DNA from: an uncultured Lachnospiraceae bacterium
GTDB lineage: Bacteria > Bacillota_A > Clostridia > Lachnospirales > Lachnospiraceae
Direction: 5' to 3'
DNA length: 7,376 nucleotides
Assembly: GCA_946529195.1 (NCBI GenBank)
Contig: CAMMZE010000046.1
Location: 1-7,376, forward strand
A model generated the notes under the pieces. It searched no databases, was not told the origin of the DNA, and worked only from the letters and a program-made list of their open reading frames with translations. Numbering within the stretch: position 1 is the first letter of the stretch; each line of letters opens with the position of its first letter. The position numbers and the translations under genes were made by a program. Shown piece by piece: positions 1 to 5,554 of this stretch.

Positions 1-1416
1 AAAGAAATCACCAATATGGACGTGGATTTCGCCCAGTGGTTCACCGATGTGTGCATCAAGGCGGAACTGATCGACTATACATTCACCAGAGGTATGTTTG
101 TATACAGACCTTACGGATATGCGATCTGGGAGAATATACAGAAGATTCTGGACGACGAGTTCAAGAAGACAGGTCATGAGAATGTATACATGCCCATGCT
201 GATCCCGGAGTCCCTTCTGCAGAAGGAAAAGGATCACGTTGAGGGCTTTGCACCGGAGTGCGCCTGGGTTACCATGGGCGGCGCCAATGAGCTGGAGGAG
301 CGCTACTGCATCCGTCCCACTTCCGAGACCCTTTTCTGTGAGCATTTCAAGAATATTATCCATTCCTATAAAGATCTGCCCAAGCTTTATAATCAGTGGT
401 GCTCAGTACTGCGCTGGGAAAAGAGTTCCCGTCCCTTCCTCCGCCACAGAGAGTTCCTCTGGCAGGAGGGTCATACCATGCATGCGACAGCGGAAGAAGC
501 GCGTGAAGAGACCATGCGTATGCTGGAGATCTACGCAGACTTTATGGAAAATGTTCTTGCCATGCCTGTAGTAAGAGGCCGCAAGACCGATAAAGAGAAG
601 TTCAACGGAGCAGAGGAAACCTACACCGTTGAGTGCATGATGCATGACCGTCAGGCCCTGCAGGCCGGCACCAGCCACTATTTCGGCGACGGCTTTGCCA
701 AGGCATTTGATATCACTTTTGCCGGCAAGGATAATAAACTGCATCATCCGTTCCAGACCAGCTGGGGTGTTTCCACCAGAATGATTGGCGGCATCATCAT
801 GACACATGGTGACAATAACGGTCTGGTACTGCCTCCCAGAATTGCGCCTATTCAGGTAGTAATCGTACCTGCCGGCCTCAACAAAGAAGGTGTGCGCGAG
901 GCTGCCCAGGAGCTGCTCGAACGCCTGCAGGCTGCAGATATCCGCACTAAGCTGGATACATCTGATAAGAGCTTTGGCTGGAAGGCTGCCGAGTATGAGA
1001 TGAAGGGCGTGCCTCTCCGCGTGGAGATCGGCCCCAGAGACCTGGCTGCCGGCCAGTGCTGCATCACACGCAGAGATAACGGAGAAAAGTACACCGTTGC
1101 TCTGGAAGACCTTGAAAAAGAGTGCGTTCGTCTGATGGATGAACTCCATAAGGCCATCTATGAAAAGGCCCTTGCCAACCGCGAGGCACATACAAAGATC
1201 TGCCAGAATATCGAGGAAGTAAAGAACTTTATGCAGGAGGAGAAAGGCTTCGCCAAGACCATGTGGTGCGGCGATGAGGCCTGTGAGATCCGCATGAAAG
1301 AGGAAGCGGGCGTTACCTCCCGCTGCATGCCGTTTGCCCAGGAGCAGGTATCTGAGACCTGTGTCTGCTGCGGAAAGCCGGCAAAGAAGATGATCTACTG
1401 GGGCATCGCCTACTAA
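1..1416 (+). CDS. proS: Prolyl-tRNA synthetase, type 3 (5' end outside window)
   Basis: This cytoplasmic class II aminoacyl-tRNA synthetase joins proline to tRNA-Pro using ATP. The reading frame is open from base 1 ([10 protein letters not shown]...). The ATG at 16 lies inside the conserved N-terminal segment that precedes the DFAQWFTDV block, so it is probably internal and the true start lies a few codons upstream of the window. Visible landmarks, counted from the first codon: the motif 2 region [18 protein letters not shown] (about 140-157), the QTSWG..TRMIGG block (about 252-263), and motif 3 [10 protein letters not shown] (about 275-284). The C-terminal zinc-type domain has cysteines in WCG..AC, SRC and CVCCGK, and ends in the usual Tyr. 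There is no inserted editing domain between motifs 2 and 3, which fits the archaeal/eukaryotic-like type 3 form common in Clostridia. No convincing terminator follows the stop. Confidence 0.97.
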   Translation, partial: KEITNMDVDFAQWFTDVCIKAELIDYTFTRGMFVYRPYGYAIWENIQKILDDEFKKTGHENVYMPMLIPESLLQKEKDHVEGFAPECAWVTMGGANELEERYCIRPTSETLFCEHFKNIIHSYKDLPKLYNQWCSVLRWEKSSRPFLRHREFLWQEGHTMHATAEEAREETMRMLEIYADFMENVLAMPVVRGRKTDKEKFNGAEETYTVECMMHDRQALQAGTSHYFGDGFAKAFDITFAGKDNKLHHPFQTSWGVSTRMIGGIIMTHGDNNGLVLPPRIAPIQVVIVPAGLNKEGVREAAQELLERLQAADIRTKLDTSDKSFGWKAAEYEMKGVPLRVEIGPRDLAAGQCCITRRDNGEKYTVALEDLEKECVRLMDELHKAIYEKALANREAHTKICQNIEEVKNFMQEEKGFAKTMWCGDEACEIRMKEEAGVTSRCMPFAQEQVSETCVCCGKPAKKMIYWGIAY

Positions 1417-1459
1417 GAGACTGCAGGCTATCTTCTGCGTGCTGCAGGGAAAAAGCTGC

Positions 1460-1489
1460 TTGACAAAAGAGTACAGATTGCCGTACAAT
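1460..1489 (+). promoter_or_regulatory. Sigma-A promoter of the antitoxin gene
   Basis: A perfect -35 TTGACA (1460-1465) is followed by an 18-bp spacer and a -10 TACAAT (1484-1489). Transcription would start near 1496, giving a leader of about 70 bases that begins with the repeat ACAAAAGATAAAG and the hairpin at 1509-1540, then the GGGAGGA ribosome binding site at 1552-1558. It is the only strong promoter seen between proS and the antitoxin gene. Confidence 0.8.
1470..1487. promoter_or_regulatory. Paired GTACA motifs, candidate antitoxin operator
   Basis: AGTACA (1470-1475) and CGTACA (1482-1487) lie with centres 12 bp apart, between the -35 box and the -10 box and overlapping the latter. 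Each matches 5 of 6 bases of TGTACA, the core of the palindromes bound by YefM-YoeB in E. coli, where two such cores also lie side by side in the antitoxin promoter. Autoregulation by the encoded YefM-like protein is inferred from this geometry; binding has not been shown. Confidence 0.5.
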
Positions 1490-1496
1490 AATATCA

Positions 1497-1510
1497 TACA
1501 AAAGATAAAG
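1497..1510 (+). repeat. 14-bp direct repeat, copy 1 (TACAAAAGATAAAG)
   Basis: TACAAAAGATAAAG occurs exactly here and again at 1844-1857, flanking the antitoxin gene. In both places a hairpin starts at or within a few bases of its 3' end. Copy 1 sits at the predicted 5' end of the antitoxin transcript. A shortened match, TACAAAAGA, begins at 1881 and runs into the terminator stem. Confidence 0.75.
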
Positions 1511-1540
1511 CGGACTGCATGTTATTCTTTGCAGTCCGCT
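1509..1540. other. Perfect 11-bp hairpin in the antitoxin leader
   Basis: Arms AGCGGACTGCA (1509-1519) and TGCAGTCCGCT (1530-1540) pair perfectly around a 10-base loop. On the + strand no T-tract follows, so it is not a conventional terminator for proS. It lies just after the predicted transcription start and 11 bases before the ribosome binding site, so it could stabilise the 5' end of the mRNA. On the minus strand the stem is followed by a T-rich stretch (TTATCTTTTGT), which is terminator-like in that direction. Confidence 0.7.
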
Positions 1541-1564
1541 GCTTAGGTTACGGGAGGATATCAT

Positions 1565-1831
1565 ATGCTTACAGTCAATTATTCCAGACTTCGTGCCAAT
1601 TTAAAGGATTACTGCGACAAGGCCGCAGATGAAGGGGAACCTGTACTGGTGACCCGCCGCGGGGGCAATGTTGTGATACTCAGCGCCGATCAGTACAGTG
1701 AACTGATCAAGGGCAGCAGGGACAGAGAGTCCGGACAGATCCGTGTTATGAGCACCTATATCCGGAAGCTTTCCGAACTGCTTGAGAAAAATGGCGTACG
1801 GATCTCTGTAGAGGATGAAGAGGACGCCTGA
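1565..1831 (+). CDS. Phd/YefM-family antitoxin, without an adjacent toxin gene
   Basis: An 88-residue protein of the Phd/YefM antitoxin family. Proteins of this family bind a cognate toxin with the C-terminal tail and bind DNA as dimers with the N-terminal domain to repress their own operon. The N-terminal half carries the family signature: YSRLRANLK (6-14), EPVLVTRRGG (25-34), then VVILSADQYSEL (36-47). The C-terminal half has a helical stretch (about 61-74) and an acidic end (EDEEDA), and does not look like the typical YefM tail to me. The start ATG follows GGGAGGA with 6 bases of spacing. The gene has its own promoter and a terminator 53 bases after its stop. No RelE, YoeB, Doc or other toxin reading frame lies in the flanking gaps, so the partner is elsewhere, lost, or never existed. 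Family assignment is firm; function as a true antitoxin is not. Confidence 0.9.
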   Translation: MLTVNYSRLRANLKDYCDKAADEGEPVLVTRRGGNVVILSADQYSELIKGSRDRESGQIRVMSTYIRKLSELLEKNGVRISVEDEEDA

Positions 1832-1840
1832 GGGCAGGAC

Positions 1841-1848
1841 TTGTACAA
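1841..1848. promoter_or_regulatory. TTGTACAA palindrome downstream of the antitoxin gene
   Basis: A perfect 8-bp palindrome with the exact core TGTACA (1842-1847), 9 bases after the antitoxin stop codon. It overlaps copy 2 of the 14-bp repeat. The same 8-mer occurs once more, in the promoter at 5553-5581. A role as a binding site for the YefM-like protein is inferred. Confidence 0.4.
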
Positions 1849-1857
1849 AAGATAAAG
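1844..1857 (+). repeat. 14-bp direct repeat, copy 2 (TACAAAAGATAAAG)
   Basis: An exact second copy of the 14-mer at 1497-1510, offset by 347 bp. It is again followed closely by a hairpin (1861-1874). No -35/-10 pair with good spacing is visible here, so unlike copy 1 it is not clearly at a transcript start. Confidence 0.75.
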
Positions 1858-1860
1858 GGG

Positions 1861-1874
1861 CAGGCAGCAGCCTG
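1861..1874. other. Small GC-rich hairpin after repeat copy 2
   Basis: CAGGC (1861-1865) pairs with GCCTG (1870-1874) around the tetraloop AGCA, with one further G-U pair possible outside. It has no T-tract on the + strand. Its position relative to the 14-bp repeat parallels that of the larger hairpin at 1509-1540, although the stem sequences are unrelated. Confidence 0.5.
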
Positions 1875-1883
1875 TATGTTTAC

Positions 1884-1929
1884 AAAAGAACCGTTGATAA
1901 CCGTATATCACCGGTTCTTTTTCTTTTTT
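1884..1929 (+). terminator. Intrinsic terminator after the antitoxin gene
   Basis: AAAAGAACCG (1884-1893) pairs with CGGTTCTTTT (1912-1921). One mismatch inside this, TGATA pairs with TATCA around a 6-base loop, and a T-rich run (to 1929) follows. This is a typical Rho-independent terminator. It should end the antitoxin transcript and insulate it from the pilus operon, unless it acts as an attenuator for read-through into that operon. Confidence 0.85.
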
Positions 1930-1936
1930 GCAAAGT

Positions 1937-1957
1937 CCGCAGGAGGTCTGTCTGCGG
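1937..1957. other. Small hairpin between the terminator and the pilin gene
   Basis: CCGCAG (1937-1942) pairs with CTGCGG (1952-1957) around a 9-base loop. An AGGAGGT sequence (1941-1947) lies partly in the loop, but no start codon follows at usable spacing. The pilin gene has its own free ribosome binding site at 1971-1976, so this hairpin does not hide it. Its role is unknown and it may be incidental. Confidence 0.4.
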
Positions 1958-1984
1958 CAGATTCTTGATTAGGAGGAGAGGAGT

Positions 1985-3712
1985 ATGAAGAGGAGTTTCT
2001 GGAGAGTTCTGGCTCTTGCAGCTGCAGCTGTGCTGACTATGGAAGGATTGACACAGGCGGTATTCGCAGCACCGGAGGACACGATCGAGGAGGGCAGGAC
2101 AGGGGCTTTGACCATCCACAAGTATGATATCACAGGGGCAGAGCGTGACGGAGTGGATACCGGCGGTGAGATTTCGGACGGCCTGGTGAATGAAGCTGCT
2201 GAGGCGGCACTGCAGGACTACGCTATAGAAGGGGTAGAGTTTACTTACCTTAAGGTGGCGGATATCAGCACAGAGCTGGAGGAGGGGAGAGTGCGTATTG
2301 TTTATGATCTGCCGGAAGATCTGGCATCGATTCTGACGGATTCGGGACAGGAGCGCTTTACCAGTGATGAGATCAATGCAGCTATGCAGGCATTCCTGTC
2401 CGGAGAGGAGCGTATCATGTTCAAAAACAACCTGGAGGACTATGTGGCAGCTCATGACGGGACTGCCATGGAGCTGACCGGGCCAGACGGTGTCACTGCT
2501 GCGGCTGAGCTGCCGCTGGGCCTGTATCTGATTGCAGAGACTAAGGTACCGGAAACCGTCATGTCTTCTGTTGATCCCTTTTTTGTGTCTTTGCCGATGA
2601 CTGATCCGGCGGGAGAGCAGTGGATCTATGATGTATCAGCCTATCCGAAGAATCAGACAGATGCTCCGACTCTGGAAAAGGAGGTGCGCTCCACAGACGA
2701 CAGAGAACTATTCGCAGAGACCGCGACGGCGTCTGAGGGTGACATCCTGGAATTCCGGATCTTTTCCAGACTCCCGCAGATCAGCTCCAAGGCGACCTAT
2801 CTGACCAGGTATGACTATGATGATGCTATGTGCAAAGGGGTAAAGTACAACGAGGATACCAGGATCTGTTTTTATGAAAAACAGGAGGATGCAGACGCCG
2901 GGAAAGCGCCGGTCGCTGTATGGGACAAAGGCAGTGATTCATTTGCTCTTGTCTATACAGAGCCGGAAGAGGATGGCAGGAGGCATATGCGGATCAGTAT
3001 GACGGAGAAGGGGCTGGAGGAGATCAATCCTGCTCTGTCAGGAAAGCTTATGGAGATCCGCTATACAGGAACCCTGCAGAGCAATGCAGACACGATTCCC
3101 GGCACAGAGGGAAATCCCAATGATGTGAAGCTGACCTGGTCCAGAACCAATACAGAAAAGTACGATACGCTGGAGGATGATACCAGGACCTTTACCTTCG
3201 GGATCCGGCTGCAGAAGCGGTTTTCAGATGAAAAAGGAGATCCGGAGAAAGTACAGTTCATCCTGCATAATGATACAGATGATCATTATATAACAGCAGA
3301 GCGGGACGGCGGACTGTATTACGTCACAGGGAAGGCAGAGACAGAAAACGGTGCAACGCCCTTTTCGCCGGAAAAAGATGGCTGGCTGGATATCACCGGC
3401 CTGGAAGGCGGCGATGACTATACACTGACAGAGATCCGGACGGACAGGGGTTATACTCTGCTGCGGGATCCGGTCAGAATCCATATCGGAGAGGATGGGA
3501 CGGCCAGTGTGGACAGCAGGGAAGCTGAAGTGGTCAGCAGAGACGAACATGAGAAGGCTGCTTTGCAGCTTGCGGTATTAAATACCCGCGAACCGGACCT
3601 GCCCAGGACGGGCGGCCGGGGGACTCTGCTTTTTACCCTGGCAGGCGGCGGAGCAGTGCTGGCCGGCCTTATGATGACCTCCGGCGGCAGGAAAAAGGGC
3701 AGAGACAGCTAA
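1985..3712 (+). CDS. LPXTG-anchored isopeptide-forming backbone pilin
   Basis: The 575-residue major subunit of a sortase-assembled pilus, exported and attached to the peptidoglycan. In order: a signal peptide (1 to about 28, cleavage near VFA-A); an N-terminal domain starting GALTIHKYDIT (40-50) with E-box YLIAET (181-186, Glu185); the pilin motif W213-x3-V-x-A-YPKN, whose Lys222 would join to the next subunit; a middle D2-type domain (about 228-405, Lys232, Asp253, GNPND at 376-380); a C-terminal Cna-B-like domain (about 405-535) with Lys411, E-box YTLTEI (Glu483) and Asn533, the likely intramolecular isopeptide set; the sorting signal LPRTG (539-543); a hydrophobic segment (548-565) and the basic tail GRKKGR. 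The ATG follows AGGAGG with 8 bases of spacing. Length and architecture fit SpaA-like backbone pilins. Specific bond-forming residues are assigned by motif position and need a structure or mass spectrometry. Confidence 0.93.
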   Translation: MKRSFWRVLALAAAAVLTMEGLTQAVFAAPEDTIEEGRTGALTIHKYDITGAERDGVDTGGEISDGLVNEAAEAALQDYAIEGVEFTYLKVADISTELEEGRVRIVYDLPEDLASILTDSGQERFTSDEINAAMQAFLSGEERIMFKNNLEDYVAAHDGTAMELTGPDGVTAAAELPLGLYLIAETKVPETVMSSVDPFFVSLPMTDPAGEQWIYDVSAYPKNQTDAPTLEKEVRSTDDRELFAETATASEGDILEFRIFSRLPQISSKATYLTRYDYDDAMCKGVKYNEDTRICFYEKQEDADAGKAPVAVWDKGSDSFALVYTEPEEDGRRHMRISMTEKGLEEINPALSGKLMEIRYTGTLQSNADTIPGTEGNPNDVKLTWSRTNTEKYDTLEDDTRTFTFGIRLQKRFSDEKGDPEKVQFILHNDTDDHYITAERDGGLYYVTGKAETENGATPFSPEKDGWLDITGLEGGDDYTLTEIRTDRGYTLLRDPVRIHIGEDGTASVDSREAEVVSRDEHEKAALQLAVLNTREPDLPRTGGRGTLLFTLAGGGAVLAGLMMTSGGRKKGRDS

Positions 3713-3739
3713 TCGTGAAAAGAGGGAGGAGGGGACCAT

Positions 3740-4594
3740 ATGTATAAGAGACTGCTGGCAGCGGCAGCAGTTCTGACGGGTATGATCCTGCTCCTCTACC
3801 CCTTCATTGCCGATTTGTTTTATGCCGCAAGAACAGAGGGGGTGATCAGTGCGCTGGATGAAGCAGCGGAGGAGGAAAACGATGACGAGAAGATTCGGGA
3901 AATGCTGGCAGGTGCAGAGGCCTATAATCAGAGACTCAGGGAGGCATATATGCCGGTCCCTGATCTGAAGGCACCGGAAGAAGGACTGGCGGGAAAAGAG
4001 CAGGAGTACGAATCGCTGCTGTCTTTTGACCAGGCAGGAATCATAGGCTATGTCAGTATTCCATGTATTGATGTAGAGCTGCCCATCTATCACGGCACAT
4101 CGGAAGAAGTATTGAAAAAAGGGGCAGGCCATCTCTATGGCACTTCCCTTCCGATTGGCGGGGAAAGCACCCATACTGTGATCACGGCCCATACCGGCTT
4201 TGGGCGGGCACGCTTTTTTACGGATCTGACCGAAGTGAAAAAGGGGGATCTTTTTACCATCACCATACCCGGCTGCAGGCTGATCTATCAGGCAGACCAG
4301 ATCAAGGTTGTTGCCCCAGAGGATACTTCGGATCTGGTCATAAAGGAAGGAAAGGACTACTGCACCCTCATTACCTGTACCCCGTACGGGATCAACAGTC
4401 ACAGGCTGCTGGTCAGAGGCGTGCGGGTGCAGGAAAAGGCCGCCTTTTTGGAAAAGGCAGGAGAGGATCACCGGCATGAATGGCTTGCATCTGAATGGGT
4501 CAGTCATTACCTGTTCTCTCTGCTGACAGCAGCTGCTGTGATGACAGGAGCGGCCGCTGTCATCACAGTGATCCGGAGGATGAGGAAGGCATGA
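3740..4594 (+). CDS. Class C (pilin-polymerising) sortase, first copy
   Basis: A 284-residue membrane-bound transpeptidase that cleaves the LPRTG signal between Thr and Gly and joins it to the pilin-motif lysine of another subunit. It has an N-terminal membrane segment (about 5-26), an extracellular helical region (35-95), the sortase beta-barrel (about 100-232) and a C-terminal membrane segment (about 256-277) before RRMRK, the class C two-anchor layout. Catalytic residues by motif are His151 (ITAHTG), Cys213 (TLITCTPYG) and Arg222 (HRLLVRG). GYVSIP, LPIYHGTSEEVL, GAGHLYGTSLPIGG and NSHRLLVRG are typical of pilin sortases. Where the lid motif Asp-Pro-aromatic is expected there is PVPDLKAP (72-79) instead. 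The start follows a GGAGGAGGGG stretch (3725-3734), 27 bases after the pilin stop, so it is co-transcribed with the pilin gene. It is the likeliest main polymerase for this pilin. Confidence 0.93.
   Translation: MYKRLLAAAAVLTGMILLLYPFIADLFYAARTEGVISALDEAAEEENDDEKIREMLAGAEAYNQRLREAYMPVPDLKAPEEGLAGKEQEYESLLSFDQAGIIGYVSIPCIDVELPIYHGTSEEVLKKGAGHLYGTSLPIGGESTHTVITAHTGFGRARFFTDLTEVKKGDLFTITIPGCRLIYQADQIKVVAPEDTSDLVIKEGKDYCTLITCTPYGINSHRLLVRGVRVQEKAAFLEKAGEDHRHEWLASEWVSHYLFSLLTAAAVMTGAAAVITVIRRMRKA
4536..4568. other. 12-bp perfect hairpin at the sortase junction
   Basis: CTGTGATGACAG (4536-4547) pairs perfectly with CTGTCATCACAG (4557-4568) around a 9-base loop; two outer G-U pairs may extend it. 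It lies inside the last codons of the first sortase gene, which encode its C-terminal membrane segment, and ends 6 bases before the GGAGGA ribosome binding site (4575-4580) of the second sortase. No T-tract follows, so it is not an intrinsic terminator. It could tune translation coupling or mRNA processing between the two sortases. Confidence 0.6.
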
Positions 4595-5511
4595 AAATAG
4601 TCAGAATCATGGGCATCATTTGTATCGCAGCAGGCCTTCTGATCTACCTGACCCCGCAGATACGGGAGATCAGGCTGCGGCAGGAACTGTTTGCGCTGCG
4701 CTGTGCGGAGCCTGCAGAGGAGACGGAAGGAATCGAATCAGAAAGAGCAGAGAATTCGTCAGAAACTGCTGACAAAGAGCAGGCGGAAGAGGACCTGTAT
4801 ACACAGATGGAGACCTACAATAGGAATTTGTATAAAAGCGGGCAGGAGTTTACAGGGCCGGAGACCTATGAGCAGAATCCGCTGGGTGTGGACGGTGCCA
4901 TCGGCTCTGTCAGGATCCCGGATATGGACGTGGAGCTGCCCCTTTATATCGGGGCGACTTATGAACATCTGGACCAGGGCGCCGCCGTCCTGGGCGGTAC
5001 CAGTATGCCGATTGGCGGAGAAAACAGCAACTGCGTCATCTCCGGTCACCGGAGCTGGTGCGGAGCCCCCTATTTCAGGGACATAGAAGTGCTGGAAATA
5101 GGCTCAGAAGTGCTGATCAACAATGGGAGAGAAACTTTGCACTACCGGGTCTTTGAAACAAAGATCATCCTTCCCGACCAGACAGAGGCCCTGCTGATCC
5201 AGCCGGGGAAGGACCTGGTGACCCTGATCACCTGCCATCCCTATATGGGCGGCGGGACACACCGGTATCTGGTTTACTGTGAGCGCTGTGAGGAAAATGC
5301 GAAAGATGAAAAGAGAGAAGATACAGGTCAGAGACAGGAGAAGCTGAGAGAGGATGCGCCGCATGGAAAGGAAGAGATTCGGGCAGAAGGCCCCGGGGAA
5401 AGCAAGGCTGCAGACATGATCCGAAAGGAAAAAGGGCTTCGCCGGCTGATGGCAGGGGTTATCCTGACTGTGTCTGTTATTTTGTTGTTCAGACAGATGA
5501 AAAAATATTAG
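4591..5511 (+). CDS. Class C-like sortase, second copy
   Basis: A 306-residue second sortase of the pilus operon. The start is the ATG at 4591: it overlaps the previous stop as ATGA, follows GGAGGA with 10 bases of spacing and immediately precedes a proper membrane segment (MKIVRIMGIICIAAGLLIYL). An in-frame ATG at 4495 would only add 32 polar residues encoded inside the first sortase. Domains: N-terminal membrane segment (4-20), acidic stalk (38-70), sortase barrel (about 100-230), a highly charged linker (232-282), and a C-terminal membrane segment (284-300). Catalytic residues by motif are His153 (ISGHRSW), Cys215 (TLITCHPY) and Arg225 (THRYLVYCER). It is clearly diverged from the first sortase, for example in GHRSWCGAPYFRDIE. 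I see no Asp-Pro-aromatic lid. It may anchor the fibre, or handle a different acceptor or substrate; which one cannot be read from sequence. Confidence 0.92.
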   Translation: MKIVRIMGIICIAAGLLIYLTPQIREIRLRQELFALRCAEPAEETEGIESERAENSSETADKEQAEEDLYTQMETYNRNLYKSGQEFTGPETYEQNPLGVDGAIGSVRIPDMDVELPLYIGATYEHLDQGAAVLGGTSMPIGGENSNCVISGHRSWCGAPYFRDIEVLEIGSEVLINNGRETLHYRVFETKIILPDQTEALLIQPGKDLVTLITCHPYMGGGTHRYLVYCERCEENAKDEKREDTGQRQEKLREDAPHGKEEIRAEGPGESKAADMIRKEKGLRRLMAGVILTVSVILLFRQMKKY

Positions 5512-5529
5512 CAAAAGTGTCCTTCATCA

Positions 5530-5554
5530 GGAGGATCCCCCTCCCCGTTTTATT
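5530..5554 (+). terminator. Weak terminator-like hairpin after the pilus operon
   Basis: GGAGG (5530-5534) pairs with CCTCC (5540-5544) around ATCCC, followed by CCG and then TTTT (5548-5551). The stem is GC-rich but only 5 bp, and the T-run is short and displaced. It is the only terminator candidate between the second sortase and the next promoter, so some read-through into the SPFH gene is plausible. Confidence 0.35.

Noticed and set aside
16..18. ATG at 16 as the proS start
   Set aside because: The frame is open to base 1 and the preceding codons KEITN fit the conserved N-terminus of type 3 ProS, which normally begins some residues further upstream.
403..1497. A 364-codon open frame on the minus strand opposite proS
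   Set aside because: It lies almost wholly antisense to a certain, highly conserved gene, has no family resemblance and its frame openness follows from proS codon use.
1509..1540. The 11-bp hairpin as the proS terminator on the + strand
   Set aside because: The stem is followed by GCTTAGGTTA with no T-tract, and it lies downstream of the antitoxin promoter, so it belongs to the antitoxin leader.
1960..1984. Slipped-strand phase-variation tract before the pilin (AGGAGGAGAGGAG)
   Set aside because: It is a short purine-rich ribosome binding region without a clean homopolymer or multi-copy tandem repeat, so there is no good slippage substrate.
1941..1988. A leader peptide before the pilin, using AGGAGGT (1941-1947) and a TTG at 1965 with a stop overlapping the pilin ATG
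   Set aside because: The spacing from AGGAGGT to the TTG is 17 bases, too long, and a seven-codon frame with no supporting pattern is not enough to call.
3578..4507. A 309-codon open frame on the minus strand opposite the pilin end and the first sortase
   Set aside because: It shadows two well-supported genes on the + strand, has a cysteine- and histidine-rich composition typical of antisense translation and no recognisable domain.
4495..4590. An upstream in-frame ATG for the second sortase
   Set aside because: The extra 32 residues are polar and encoded inside the first sortase's membrane helix. The ATG at 4591 has a good ribosome binding site, the ATGA overlap and starts directly at a membrane segment.
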